Source: Chloroflexota bacterium (GTDB lineage: Bacteria > Chloroflexota > Dehalococcoidia > Lucifugimonadales > Australimonadaceae). From it: a stretch of 60,656 bases of DNA. The translations under genes and the position numbers were made by a program. Location: contig JAPPHT010000014.1 of NCBI GenBank assembly GCA_028874795.1, forward strand, positions 1 through 60,656, in the 5' to 3' direction. Under the pieces are notes generated by a model, which saw only the letters and a program-made list of their open reading frames with translations, was not told the origin of the DNA and did no database searches. Every line of letters begins with the position of its first letter. Within the stretch, counting starts at the first letter, position 1. Positions 8,793 to 18,015 of the stretch are shown one piece after another.

Positions 8793-10055
8793 TCACTCCT
8801 CGTAACGGCGGAACACCAGGCAGGCGTTCTGGCCGCCGAAGCCGAAGCTGTTGGAGAGCACGGTGCGCACGTCCGCTGGGCGTGCCTCGTTCGGTACGTA
8901 GTCCAGGTCGCAGGCCGGGTCTGGCGTCGTGTAGTTGATGGTGGGGTGGATGAGGCCGTGCAGTATGGTCTGTATGCAGGCGATAGCCTCCATGCCGCCT
9001 GCGCCGCCGAGCGCGTGTCCGATCATGGACTTCGTTGAACTGATGGGTATCTTGTAGGCTGCGTCGCCGAACGCGCGCTTGATGGCGAGCGTCTCCGATG
9101 CGTCGTTGAGCGGGGTAGAGGTCCCGTGGGCGTTGATGTAGTCCACTTCATGCGGGCCGACGCCCGCGTCTTCCAGGGCCCACCGGATGGCCCGCGCAGC
9201 GCCGGCCCCGTCATCGTCCGGCTGGAACTGGTGCCCGGCGTCCGATGATGCCCCATATCCCAGGACCTCGGCGAGGATCGGCGCGTCGCGCCTGATCGCG
9301 TGTTCCAGCGATTCGATGACGAGGACGCCCGCGCCCTCCGCTGGAACGAATCCGTCGCGGTCGGCGTCGAAAGGGCGGCTCGCGGCGGCAGGGTCGTTGT
9401 TGCGCGTGCTGAGGGCGCGCATGACGCAGAACCCCGCGAGACCGAGCTGGCTGATCCCGGCCTCCGTTCCTCCGGTGACCATCACGTCCGCCGCACCCCT
9501 GCGGATGACCTCGGCGGCGTCGCCGATGGACTGGGTGGACGCGGCGCACGCTGTAACGATGGTGCTGCTGGGACCGCGCGCTCCGACGTAACGGCTGACG
9601 TTCGCGGCGGCCATGTTGGGGAGGATCATGGGAAAGAAGAACGGCGACATGCGCATACCGCCGCGCTCCACGAGGATGCGCATGCTCTCGTCTATGGTGG
9701 GGAAGCCGCCGTTGCCGTTGCCGAGGTAGACGCCCATCCGGTCCCTGTCCACGTTCGCGGCGGAGAGGCCCGCGTTGCTTATGGCCTCTTCGGTAGCGGG
9801 AATGGCGAGTTGTGAGAAGCGCGCGAGCCTGCGGGCTTCCCTCTTCTCCATGTACCGCTCCGGGTCGAATCCCGATACCTCCCCCGATATCTGGCACGGA
9901 TAGTCCGTCGGGTCGGCGAGCGTCATGGGGCCGACCCCGGAGCGTCCGGCCGCAAGGCCTTCCCAGAACTCAGCGACGCTCTCGCCGAGCGGCGTCACCG
10001 CGCCGATGCCGGTGACGACGACACGCCTGCGTCCGTTCACGGTGTCGTTTGCCAT
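8793..10055 (-). CDS. fabF: Beta-ketoacyl-ACP synthase II
   Basis: Condensing enzyme of fatty acid elongation (KAS II), 420 residues, the normal length. The catalytic triad is visible: Cys170 in VTACAAS, His310 in INAHGTSTPLND and His347 in SMIGHALGG. The N-terminus RRVVVTGIGAVTPLG is typical. It is the second gene of a minus-strand pair: its ATG is 4 bases after the folC stop and its GGGAGG site lies within the end of folC, implying co-transcription and perhaps coupling. No acpP, fabD or fabG is in this window. Confidence 0.95.
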   Translation of the reverse strand: MANDTVNGRRRVVVTGIGAVTPLGESVAEFWEGLAAGRSGVGPMTLADPTDYPCQISGEVSGFDPERYMEKREARRLARFSQLAIPATEEAISNAGLSAANVDRDRMGVYLGNGNGGFPTIDESMRILVERGGMRMSPFFFPMILPNMAAANVSRYVGARGPSSTIVTACAASTQSIGDAAEVIRRGAADVMVTGGTEAGISQLGLAGFCVMRALSTRNNDPAAASRPFDADRDGFVPAEGAGVLVIESLEHAIRRDAPILAEVLGYGASSDAGHQFQPDDDGAGAARAIRWALEDAGVGPHEVDYINAHGTSTPLNDASETLAIKRAFGDAAYKIPISSTKSMIGHALGGAGGMEAIACIQTILHGLIHPTINYTTPDPACDLDYVPNEARPADVRTVLSNSFGFGGQNACLVFRRYEE

Positions 10056-10059
10056 ACGC

Positions 10060-11454
10060 TCACACCCTCCCGAGGGCAGACGCTTGCGGGTCGAACTCGG
10101 GATAGTGCTCTCCGTCGATGCCGAGCGAATGCTGGATCGCTTCCGCCACTGCGAAGAGCGAGCCGGTGATGAGAACGAGGTCGTCGGCGCCCGCTGCTTT
10201 CATGGCGCGTTCGATGCCTTCAGCGACACTGCCCGCGCTACGGGAACTCGTGCCCAGCCTGGCGAATGCCGAGGCGAGCATGTCCTGGTGCGCGGCCCGG
10301 GGGTGACGTGACGCGACCGTCCAGACCTCGTCAGCGAAGGCGGCTGCCTCCTGCACGAGCAGATCGATCTGCTTGTCACCGGACGCGCCGAACACGAGGT
10401 GAACGCGCACGCCAGGCAGGTACTCGCCCACGGTCTCACGCAGCCTCGCCATCGAATACGGGTTATGTGCGCCATCTACGACCAGGTACGGAGCGGAGGA
10501 GAGCAACTGGAACCGCCCGTCCCAGCGCACGGTGGCAAGGCCGGACTCGATGGCATCGCGGGTGAGCGACAGCGGCGCCTGCTCCAGAGCGGCGACAGCT
10601 ACCGCCGTGTTCTCGGCCTGGTGGGCGCCGAGCAACGGCAGGCGTATGCGGTAGCGGTCACGGGCGGTGGCTATGCTCACCGTCTGCCCGGAGAGGTCGT
10701 GTTCCTCCTGCACGTAGGTCAGGTCGCTGCCCACGGTCGTTAGCGGTGCGTTCATCGCCAGAGCCCGCTCTCTTATGACGGCCATGGCGGACGGGTCCTG
10801 GGGGGCCGAAACGACGGGGTGTGTTCCCTTGACGATGCCCGCCTTCTCCCCGGCGATCTCGGCGACCGTAGAGCCGAGGATCGCGGTGTGGTCGAGGCTG
10901 ATGGAGGTGATGACTGCAACGCTTGATGTGGCGACGTTGGTCGCGTCCAGTCGTCCACCGAGACCGACCTCCAGGACCACCGCGTCCGTTCTTTCTTCGC
11001 GAAACACGTCCAGCGCCATCGCGGTGAGGGCCTCGAATGTCGACGGCGCGCCGATGGGCTCGTTTGCCATATTCTCGACGACGGGCCATATGCGCGAGAC
11101 AGCCGCGGCGAAGGAGTCCTCGCCGAGGGGCTCGCCGTTCAGCCGGATGCGCTCGCGGAAGGAGTGCAGGTGCGGCGACGTATACAGTCCGGTGCGGAGG
11201 CCATGCTCCCGGAGGACGCTGGCGGTCATCGCCGCCACGCTACCTTTGCCCTTGGTCCCCGCAACGTGGATGACGGGCGCTCCGCCGTCCAGCAGCCCCA
11301 GACGACCGGCCAGCTCCCGCATGCGCTCGAGATCGTACTTGTACGCGGGGGTGACCGTTCCCCTCATGCGCTCGAGGTCGACGAGGCTGAGGAGTCGGTG
11401 GAGGGCGGCTTCGTAGGGGGTGTCCGAGGCGTGTTCGGGGTAGTGCGCAGGCAT
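10060..11454 (-). CDS. folC: Bifunctional folylpolyglutamate synthase / dihydrofolate synthase
   Basis: Mur-ligase-family enzyme that adds glutamate to folates (and possibly to dihydropteroate). The ATP-binding motif HVAGTKGKGSVAAM is clear, followed by TSPHL, EVGLGGRLDATN, VITSISLDHT and VVDGAHNP. An upstream ATG at 11613 would add 53 poorly conserved residues, so the start is placed at ATG 11454 (MPAHYPEHASDTPYEAALHRL), giving 464 residues, the usual size. First gene of the folC-fabF pair, divergent from dnaE. Confidence 0.93.
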   Translation of the reverse strand: MPAHYPEHASDTPYEAALHRLLSLVDLERMRGTVTPAYKYDLERMRELAGRLGLLDGGAPVIHVAGTKGKGSVAAMTASVLREHGLRTGLYTSPHLHSFRERIRLNGEPLGEDSFAAAVSRIWPVVENMANEPIGAPSTFEALTAMALDVFREERTDAVVLEVGLGGRLDATNVATSSVAVITSISLDHTAILGSTVAEIAGEKAGIVKGTHPVVSAPQDPSAMAVIRERALAMNAPLTTVGSDLTYVQEEHDLSGQTVSIATARDRYRIRLPLLGAHQAENTAVAVAALEQAPLSLTRDAIESGLATVRWDGRFQLLSSAPYLVVDGAHNPYSMARLRETVGEYLPGVRVHLVFGASGDKQIDLLVQEAAAFADEVWTVASRHPRAAHQDMLASAFARLGTSSRSAGSVAEGIERAMKAAGADDLVLITGSLFAVAEAIQHSLGIDGEHYPEFDPQASALGRV

Positions 11455-11605
11455 GGGAATCGTGCTGCGAGCGTAGCAGCGGCGCGGGAGTGCAGTCAAC
11501 GGAAGGGTGAGGGGTGGAGGCGGTCGGCGCGGTCCGGTAAGCGGATAGTACACAGGATGCTGTATGCAAGCGGTGGGACGATGGAAAATCCTGCATATTT
11601 CAAGC

Positions 11606-11635
11606 TTGGGCATGACGACGCGCCGTCCTTATAAT
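11606..11635 (+). promoter_or_regulatory. Promoter of dnaE
   Basis: Perfect -10 TATAAT at 11630-11635, with a weak -35 TTGGGC at 11606-11611 and an 18-base spacer. The ATG at 11634 overlaps this -10 box, so transcripts from here would start near 11642 and could not use that ATG. The GTG at 11664 then becomes the natural start. Confidence 0.6.
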
Positions 11636-11663
11636 GGCCGGACTTGTCCCGGAGTGTGCAGCG

Positions 11664-14600
11664 GTGTCATTCACTCATCTTCACGTTCACTCGGAGTACA
11701 GCCTGCTCGACGGCCTCAGCCGGATACCGGCGATGGTGGGCCGCGCCAGGGAGCTGGGGATGACCGCCCTTGGCCTGACTGACCACGGCTCGATGTACGG
11801 CGTGGTGGACTTCTACGCGGCGTGCAAGGAGGCGGGCATCAAGCCGGTGATCGGGTGCGAGCTGTACGTCGCCACCGGTAAGCGAACGGAGCGCACCACG
11901 GGCGCCAAGGCCCAGAACCATCACCTGACGGTCCTGGCGAAGGACAACGAGGGCTACCGGAACCTCATGAAGCTCTCTTCCCGGGCCCACCTCGAGGGGT
12001 TCTACTACAAGCCTCGCGTGGACCATGAGTTGCTCGAAGAGCACGCGGACGGCCTCATCGTCTTCTCCGGCTGCCCCAGTTCCGAGATATCCGTCGCGCT
12101 GATCGACGGGAACTACGAGGCCGCGAAGGAGTTGGCCAAATGGCACGTGGCCACGTTCCCGCACTTCTACCTCGAGATGCAGCGCCACGAGAACCTCGAT
12201 TTCCTCGAGCCGCTGAACGCAGGCCTGCTGCGCCTCGGTGAGGAGCTGGACATCCCCATCGTCGCCACGAACGACCTCCACTACGTGGCCGAGGGCGACG
12301 CCGGGATCCACGACGTGCTGCTCTGCATCGGCACGAGCTCAAACATCAAGGACGAGAACCGCTTCCAGTTCTCCGACTCGTCGTACTACTTGAAGAGTCA
12401 TGAGGAGATGGCGGAGTTGTTCTCCGACCTCCCGGAGGCGGTGGCGAACACGCAGGCCATAGCCGACATGACGAACGTGGAGCTCGACTTTTCGACGCTG
12501 CGCCTGCCGCGCTATCGGACGCCGGACAACGAGGATGCCGACGCCTACCTGCGCAGGCTGTGCTGGCAGGGGTTCGGCGAGCGCTACCCGAACGGAGCGC
12601 CGGACGTCGCGAAGCAGCGGCTCGAATACGAACTGGACGTCATCACGGAGACGCAGTACCCGAACTACTTCCTGGTGGTGTGGGACATCGCGGACTTCGC
12701 TCGTCGGGAGGGCATCGTCTTCGGCGTTCGTGGCAGCGCCGCATCCTCGCTCGCGCTCTACTGCCTGGGCGTCACCGAACTCGACCCGCTGGACTTCGGG
12801 CTCGTGTTCGAGCGCTTCCTCAACATCGAGCGCAAAGAGATGCCGGACATCGACATGGACTTCCAGGACGACCGGCGCGAGGAGGCGATCCAGTACGTCA
12901 CCGACAAGTACGGTCGCGACCACGTTGCGCAGATCATCACGTTCGGGACGCTTGGCGCCAAGGCCGCGATCCGGGACTCAGGCCGGGTGCTGGGCATGAC
13001 GTACGCGGACGTGGACAGGGTTGCCCGGCTCGTCCCGCAGCGGCTGGGGATGACGATAGACCTCGCTTTCGAGCAGTCTCTTGAGATGAAGGAGGCGTAC
13101 GAGCAGGACCAGGAGCTGCGGAAGCTCATCGACACGGCACGCAGTCTGGAGGGTGTGACGCGCAATGTGAGCACGCATGCCGCAGGGGTCGTCATCTCCG
13201 AGGAACCGCTCACCGACCACGTTCCGCTGCAACGCCCGACAAGGGGCGGAGAGAGCAGCGTTGCGATGACGCAGTACGCGATGGAGCCCGTCGCCAAGCT
13301 CGGGCTTCTGAAGATGGACTTCCTGGGCCTCATCAACTACTCCATCCTCAGCAACACGATCGAGATGGTGCGTGAGCGCAAGGGGTTGGACGTGCGGCTG
13401 CAGGAGATAGCCTTCGACGACCCCAGGACCTACGAACTGCTCGGAAGCGGTGAGACGACCGCCCTGTTCCAGCTGGAGAGCCCCGGGATGAGGCGCTACA
13501 TCAAGGAGTTGCGCCCCGGCACGCTGGGTGAACTCGCGGCGATGATCGCGCTCTACCGGCCCGGCCCCATGGAACACATAGGGCGCTATATCGACTCGAA
13601 GCACGGGCGTGCGCCGGCGAGCTACCCTCACCCCGATCTTCAGGACATACTGAACGAAACGTACGGCGTGATCGTCTACCAGGACCAGGTGCTGCACATC
13701 ATGCGGCAGTTCGCGGGTTACTCCCTCGGCGAGGCGGACGTCGTGCGGAAGGCGATGGGTAAGAAGATAGCCTCGCTGATGCAACAGGAGCGCGAGAGCT
13801 TCGTTGCCGGAGCACGGGAGAAGGGGTACGACGAACCGGTCGCAGCTGCGGTCTTCGATCTGATCGAGCCGTTCGCCGGATATGCGTTCAACAAGGCCCA
13901 CAGCGTGAGCTACGCGGTGGTCGCCTACTGGACGGCGTACTTCAAGGCGAACCATCCGGTGGAATTCATGACGTGCGTGTTGAACGCCTACCAGGGGAAC
14001 GACCGGATGGGGCCTGCCGTGGCGGAGTGCATGCGCCTGGGGATACCAGTGCTGCCCCCGGACGTGAACCGGAGCGGCGTGGACTTCGGCGTGGACCGGG
14101 CGGAAGATGGGCGGGAAGCCGTCCGGTTCGGGCTCGCGTCCATCAAGAACATCGGCGCGTCCGCGGTCGCGGAGTTGGTTGCGGAACGCGAGGAGAACGG
14201 GCCATTCCAGTCACTGGAAGACTTCTGCAGGCGCGCAGGCTCCGAAGCCGCCAACCGGCGCGTGATCGAGAGCCTCACCCGGGTTGGGGCACTCGACGCT
14301 TACGGTCCTCGTGGCCAACTCGCCGCGAGCGCCGACCACATCGTGCACCTGATGCAGCGCGAGGCCCGGCTGCGGGACAGCGGTCAGTCAACGATGTTCG
14401 ACTTGTTCGGAGCGTCCGCACCCACACCGCTGGGTGAGATCGAGCTACTGCCCGCGCCGGAGCCGACGGTAAGGGAGTTGGTCGCCTGGGAACGGGAACT
14501 GATGGGCGTTGCGCTGGGGCGACGGGTGCTGGACCCGGTGAGCGCGCCCGCGGGCGCAATGCTCTCCCGCGAGGAACTGGAAGGGTGCCCCGACGGCGAA

Positions 14601-15296
14601 AAAGTGTTGCTCGCCGGAGAGGTAGCATCGGTCCGTCTTACCACGGACAAGCAGGGCAGGCAGATCTGCTTCGTGGGTCTTGAGATCTTCGACGGCTCCG
14701 TTCTGGACGTGGCAGTGTGGAGCCGCGTGTTCGAGAAGACTGCCGAGTTGTGGGAGGAAGGCAACCTCGTGCAGGTCCGGGGCGTGGTGCGGCGGCGCGG
14801 CGACGAGACATCGGTGCATTGCGACGAAGCGGTGGAGTTCGAAGTCGCGGAGCCGACCACAGACCCAACGCCTGCTTCGGTGGCTGCTCCCGCCACGCCG
14901 AGAGTGGAAGAGTGGAAGCCGCCTGAGGAGCAGGAGAGTGCTCCGCCACAGCCTGCGGCCAACGGAGTACCGTCGCCGCCGCTGAACGGGACCGCTCCTC
15001 ACGTCGAAGCGCCCCTTGCATCCCAGGTGTACGAAGCGGCAGGGCGCAAGGTGCTCGTCAAGATGAAGGAGACGGACCAGCCTTCCGAGGACAACCGTCT
15101 ACTCAAGTTGGTGCTCCAGACGCTTATGGACTACCCCGGGACCGATGAAGTTGACCTGGTCATCGAGAGTGGAGGGAAGTTCTGGCGCATCAGCATGCCG
15201 ATCATCCGTACACAGTTCTCGGACGAGCTTGCGGCGCACTTCAACGGGATGAGGGATGCTGGCTTGACCGTTGAATTGGAGAGCACGGCGGCGTGA
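11664..15296 (+). CDS. dnaE: DNA polymerase III subunit alpha
   Basis: Replicative DNA polymerase catalytic subunit, about 1210 residues. The N-terminal PHP domain (FTHLHVHSEYSLLDG, LTDHG, ATNDLHYV) is followed by the palm with PDIDMDFQDDRR, the thumb/fingers (GVRGSAASSLALYCLG, FNKAHSVSYA), helix-hairpin-helix motifs and an OB-fold near residues 980-1080. A proline/alanine-rich linker and a C-terminal domain close the protein. The start is placed at GTG 11664: GGAG at 11651-11654 precedes it, the protein then begins at the conserved SFTHLHVHSEYS, and the alternative ATG 11634 lies inside the -10 box. No intein. Its stop directly abuts the convergent ogt stop. Confidence 0.95.
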   Translation: MSFTHLHVHSEYSLLDGLSRIPAMVGRARELGMTALGLTDHGSMYGVVDFYAACKEAGIKPVIGCELYVATGKRTERTTGAKAQNHHLTVLAKDNEGYRNLMKLSSRAHLEGFYYKPRVDHELLEEHADGLIVFSGCPSSEISVALIDGNYEAAKELAKWHVATFPHFYLEMQRHENLDFLEPLNAGLLRLGEELDIPIVATNDLHYVAEGDAGIHDVLLCIGTSSNIKDENRFQFSDSSYYLKSHEEMAELFSDLPEAVANTQAIADMTNVELDFSTLRLPRYRTPDNEDADAYLRRLCWQGFGERYPNGAPDVAKQRLEYELDVITETQYPNYFLVVWDIADFARREGIVFGVRGSAASSLALYCLGVTELDPLDFGLVFERFLNIERKEMPDIDMDFQDDRREEAIQYVTDKYGRDHVAQIITFGTLGAKAAIRDSGRVLGMTYADVDRVARLVPQRLGMTIDLAFEQSLEMKEAYEQDQELRKLIDTARSLEGVTRNVSTHAAGVVISEEPLTDHVPLQRPTRGGESSVAMTQYAMEPVAKLGLLKMDFLGLINYSILSNTIEMVRERKGLDVRLQEIAFDDPRTYELLGSGETTALFQLESPGMRRYIKELRPGTLGELAAMIALYRPGPMEHIGRYIDSKHGRAPASYPHPDLQDILNETYGVIVYQDQVLHIMRQFAGYSLGEADVVRKAMGKKIASLMQQERESFVAGAREKGYDEPVAAAVFDLIEPFAGYAFNKAHSVSYAVVAYWTAYFKANHPVEFMTCVLNAYQGNDRMGPAVAECMRLGIPVLPPDVNRSGVDFGVDRAEDGREAVRFGLASIKNIGASAVAELVAEREENGPFQSLEDFCRRAGSEAANRRVIESLTRVGALDAYGPRGQLAASADHIVHLMQREARLRDSGQSTMFDLFGASAPTPLGEIELLPAPEPTVRELVAWERELMGVALGRRVLDPVSAPAGAMLSREELEGCPDGEKVLLAGEVASVRLTTDKQGRQICFVGLEIFDGSVLDVAVWSRVFEKTAELWEEGNLVQVRGVVRRRGDETSVHCDEAVEFEVAEPTTDPTPASVAAPATPRVEEWKPPEEQESAPPQPAANGVPSPPLNGTAPHVEAPLASQVYEAAGRKVLVKMKETDQPSEDNRLLKLVLQTLMDYPGTDEVDLVIESGGKFWRISMPIIRTQFSDELAAHFNGMRDAGLTVELESTAA

Positions 15297-15806
15297 TCAG
15301 GCGGACGCCGCTTCCAGGTTGAGCAGGCGCTGTTTCATGGGGAGGCCCGGGCCACCGAACCCGTGCAGTCCTCCATCCTTCCCGATGACGCGGTGGCAGG
15401 GTATGACGATGGGGATGCGGTTCCTGGCCATCGCCTGACCGGCCGCGCGGACCGCCTTGATGTTCCCGGCGGAGGCTGCAAGCCACTCGTAGGTGCGCGT
15501 TTCCCCGCGAGGGATAGAGCGGCACGCGTCCCACGCGCGGCGGAAGAACGGGGCCACGTCCTCCATGTCCAGGCGTATGTCCCACGCGGGGGCGCTGCCC
15601 TTCAGATATTCCTCGAGTTGCGCACGATAGGACTCGAACGCGTCCGGAGCGTATTCGGGCAGCGGGGCGCGCATGCTGCGCTCCAGATCGTCCAGAGCGC
15701 GCTCGGGAGAGGGTTCCGGCAGGGTTGCGTAGCGTATGCCCTTCCGCGAGCCGGCTACGGCGACCCACCCCCAACCGGTTTCGAAGATGTCGTAGTAGAG
15801 TTCCAT
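15297..15806 (-). CDS. ogt: Methylated-DNA--[protein]-cysteine S-methyltransferase
   Basis: Suicide repair protein that moves methyl or alkyl groups from O6-alkylguanine to its own cysteine. The active site PCHRVIG is at residues 136-142 (Cys137), preceded by the conserved AGQAMARNRIPIVI and followed by the LHGFGG loop. A longer frame opens at 15908, but GGGAGG sits 9 bases before ATG 15806 (MELYYDIFETGWGW), giving 169 residues, the usual length for this family. Convergent with dnaE and divergent from the STAS operon. Confidence 0.93.
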   Translation of the reverse strand: MELYYDIFETGWGWVAVAGSRKGIRYATLPEPSPERALDDLERSMRAPLPEYAPDAFESYRAQLEEYLKGSAPAWDIRLDMEDVAPFFRRAWDACRSIPRGETRTYEWLAASAGNIKAVRAAGQAMARNRIPIVIPCHRVIGKDGGLHGFGGPGLPMKQRLLNLEAASA

Positions 15807-15900
15807 CCGGCGCGGCCTCCCTGCTGAGTCTGAAGGCATTGTAAGGTATGGTAGGGTCATGCAGCAGGCATTGCGACCGGTGGGTCCCCGGTCATGGTGA

Positions 15901-15937
15901 TTGAGCACCGGGGCTAAACATTGGTACAGTTATGTAC
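15901..15937 (+). promoter_or_regulatory. Candidate promoter with overlapping palindrome, STAS operon
   Basis: TTGAGC (15901-15906), 18 bases, TACAGT (15925-15930) form a plausible -35/-10 pair upstream of the eight-gene operon. The palindrome GTACA-GTTA-TGTAC at 15924-15937 overlaps the -10, a typical operator position. The downstream gene has a GGGGGAG ribosome site. No regulator is identified. Confidence 0.4.
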
Positions 15938-15982
15938 TGAACCGCGAAAGGCTAGCCAAAAACTGAGAGCGGGGGAGAAGAC

Positions 15983-16321
15983 ATGGAGCTCAAAAGCACA
16001 CGGGAAGGCACGAATCTCATCGTGGACGTTGAGGGCCGCGTAGATGGCACCAACGCGATGGACTTCCAATCGGCGCTCGAAGACGCGATCCAGCAGAGCG
16101 ACCAGGGCGTGATCATGGACATGGGCCAGCTGCAGTACATCAGCAGCGCCGGGCTCCGCGTGATCCTGCTGGTCGCCAAGTCACTTCAGAAACAGAACGC
16201 GAAGCTGCTGGGCTGCGCGCTCTCCGAGTCGGTCCGGGAGATATTCGCGATCAGCGGGTTCGACAAGATTGTTCCGGTGCACGAGAGCCGCGCAGACGCG
16301 CTGAAGGCGCTCGAAGACTAA
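15983..16321 (+). CDS. STAS-domain anti-sigma-factor antagonist (RsbV/SpoIIAA-like)
   Basis: 112 residues, one STAS domain. In partner-switching systems such proteins bind the kinase/anti-sigma factor when unphosphorylated and release it when phosphorylated on Ser. The conserved phosphosite region reads YISSAGLRVILL with Ser54 and Ser55. The canonical D-S-S-G is replaced by S-S-A-G, as in many environmental STAS proteins. GGGGGAG lies upstream of ATG 15983. It is followed by genes for a PP2C phosphatase and an RsbW-like kinase, so all three elements of a partner switch are present. No sigma-factor gene is adjacent. Confidence 0.9.
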   Translation: MELKSTREGTNLIVDVEGRVDGTNAMDFQSALEDAIQQSDQGVIMDMGQLQYISSAGLRVILLVAKSLQKQNAKLLGCALSESVREIFAISGFDKIVPVHESRADALKALED

Positions 16322-16364
16322 CCGAGCGTCGTTACCGGCCTGCTGAATCACGGCTGCTGAGTCT

Positions 16365-16399
16365 CAGGGGCACCGCATGGCTCTTTCGCCTTGCCCCTG
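16365..16399 (+). other. Hairpin between STAS and phosphatase genes
   Basis: Perfect 8-base inverted repeat CAGGGGCA (16365-16372) / TGCCCCTG (16392-16399) with a 19-base loop, in the 99-base gap before the response-regulator/phosphatase gene. No T-tract follows, so it is not a standard terminator. It could set the ratio of STAS to downstream proteins by RNA processing or partial attenuation. Confidence 0.35.
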
Positions 16400-16420
16400 C
16401 GGAAGGGACACGAGGAGGCG

Positions 16421-17599
16421 ATGACAGAGTCAGAAGCGGAATCGTACAGGATACTCGTGGTCGACGATGAGCCGGACGTGGAGCCGTTGATGCTGCAGCG
16501 CATGCGGCGCCATATCCGATCGGGTCGGTACTCTTTCGTCTTCGCCCAGAACGGGGTCGAGGCGCTGGAGGTGCTGAACAGCGATCCGGACATCGACATG
16601 GTGGTCTCGGACATCAACATGCCCCGCATGGACGGGCTTACGCTGTTGTCCCAGATAGCAGAGCTGAACCCTGATCTCCGCGCAGTGATCGTCTCTGCCT
16701 ACGGAGACATGAAGAACATCCGTACTGCGATGAACCGGGGCGCGTTCGACTTCGTCACCAAACCGCTCGACTTCGACGACCTGCAGGTGACGATAGAGCG
16801 CACACTGGAGAACATGAAGGCGTGGAAGGAGGCGCTCTCCTCCAGGGACAAGCTGGTGTCCCTGCAACGCGAGTTGGACGTGGCCAGCCAGATGCAGCAG
16901 TCGATCCTGCCGACGCAGTTCCCGCGGGGGGACGACTTTGAGGTGTTCGGGAGCATGGAACCCGCGCGCAATGTCGGCGGCGACTTCTTCGACGTTGTGC
17001 TGCTGGATGACGGGGAGATCGGCCTGGCCATAGCGGACGTGTCGGGCAAGGGCGTGCCGGCGGCCCTGTTCATGATGTCCAGCCGTACCCTGCTGAAAGG
17101 CTCCGCGATTGGCCTGACCGAACCCGGGAAGGTGCTCCGCGAAGTGAACAATCTGCTCGCCGAGGACAACGAGTCCGCCATGTTCGTTACGGTGTTGTAC
17201 GCGGTGTACAACCCTGCCACCGGACATCTCGCCTATGCCAATGGGGGCCACAACCTGCCGGTGATCTTCCACGGCGATGGGAGCTCCTCGGTGCTCCCCT
17301 ACACGGACGGGCTCGCGTTGGCCGTTCTGTCCGGAGTGGAGTTCGTGGAAGGTGAGATCACCCTCGCACCGGGCGATACGCTGGTCCTCTACACGGACGG
17401 TGTGACGGAAGCGATGGACTCCGAGAATGTAGAGTTCGGCATGGACCGGCTGCAGACGGTTTTCGCGGGAGGTGCACCACAAAGCGCCGAGGCCGCGAAT
17501 GAAGCGGTGTTCGCGGCGGTTCGGGAGTTCGTGGCGGGAGCGCCTCAGTCGGACGACATCACATGTCTGACGCTCAGGCGGGGGGGAGCACAGGGATGA
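16421..17599 (+). CDS. Response regulator with PP2C/SpoIIE-type serine phosphatase output (RsbU-like)
   Basis: 392 residues. The N-terminal receiver domain has the acidic pair VVDDEPD, phosphoacceptor Asp64 (VVSDINMP) and Lys114 (VTKPLDF). A helical linker with MQQSILP leads to a PPM/SpoIIE phosphatase domain with metal-site residues in GGDFFD (186-191), ADVSGKG (205-211), YTDGVTEA and QSDDITCLTL. It should dephosphorylate the STAS protein when the receiver is phosphorylated. ATG 16421 is chosen over TTG 16391 because CGAGGAGG ends 4 bases upstream. The stop overlaps the next start by 4 bases. The likely upstream kinase is the histidine kinase at 19328. Confidence 0.93.
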   Translation: MTESEAESYRILVVDDEPDVEPLMLQRMRRHIRSGRYSFVFAQNGVEALEVLNSDPDIDMVVSDINMPRMDGLTLLSQIAELNPDLRAVIVSAYGDMKNIRTAMNRGAFDFVTKPLDFDDLQVTIERTLENMKAWKEALSSRDKLVSLQRELDVASQMQQSILPTQFPRGDDFEVFGSMEPARNVGGDFFDVVLLDDGEIGLAIADVSGKGVPAALFMMSSRTLLKGSAIGLTEPGKVLREVNNLLAEDNESAMFVTVLYAVYNPATGHLAYANGGHNLPVIFHGDGSSSVLPYTDGLALAVLSGVEFVEGEITLAPGDTLVLYTDGVTEAMDSENVEFGMDRLQTVFAGGAPQSAEAANEAVFAAVREFVAGAPQSDDITCLTLRRGGAQG

Positions 17600-18015
17600 G
17601 CAACGGGCTGGCCCTCACACTGGAGACGCGCCCCGAAGAGTTGGAGCGGCTGACCGCCGCGATCGAGACGCTGGCCGAGCAGGACAACTGGCCGGCTGCA
17701 CTCACGTTCAAGGTGAACCTCGTCCTGGAGGAGTTGGTGCTTAACGTCATCAACTACGCCTACGATGAGAGCGGCCATCAATTGGACGTGAAACTGACGT
17801 GTAACGAGGAAGACCTCGTTATCGAGATAACGGACGAAGGCAAGCCGTTCGACCCGTTGCACGATGCTCCAGATCCGGATATGGACTCGCCCATGGAGGA
17901 GCGACGCATAGGCGGGCTGGGCGTTTACCTCGTGCGCACGATGACGTCTGACATGCAATACCGGCGGGAGGACGGCAAGAACCACATGACCGTGGCGATG
18001 TCGAGGGATGAATGA
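17596..18015 (+). CDS. RsbW/SpoIIAB-like anti-sigma serine/threonine kinase (GHKL ATPase)
   Basis: 139 residues. The ATP-binding fold of GHKL kinases is visible: N-box LEELVLNVINYAY (Glu45-Glu46, Asn50), G1-like ITDEGKPFDP and G2-like GGLGVYLVRTM. In the family this kinase phosphorylates a STAS partner and can hold a sigma factor. ATG 17596 overlaps the previous stop (ATGA), and its own stop overlaps the next start in the same way, so the three products are probably made in fixed ratio. An in-frame ATG 11 codons earlier is possible but less well placed. Its final target in this organism is not visible. Confidence 0.9.
   Translation: MSNGLALTLETRPEELERLTAAIETLAEQDNWPAALTFKVNLVLEELVLNVINYAYDESGHQLDVKLTCNEEDLVIEITDEGKPFDPLHDAPDPDMDSPMEERRIGGLGVYLVRTMTSDMQYRREDGKNHMTVAMSRDE

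Noticed and set aside
11455-11613. Longer FolC N-terminus
   Set aside because: 53 extra residues are rich in Pro/Arg/Thr, have no counterpart in the family, and crowd the dnaE promoter region.
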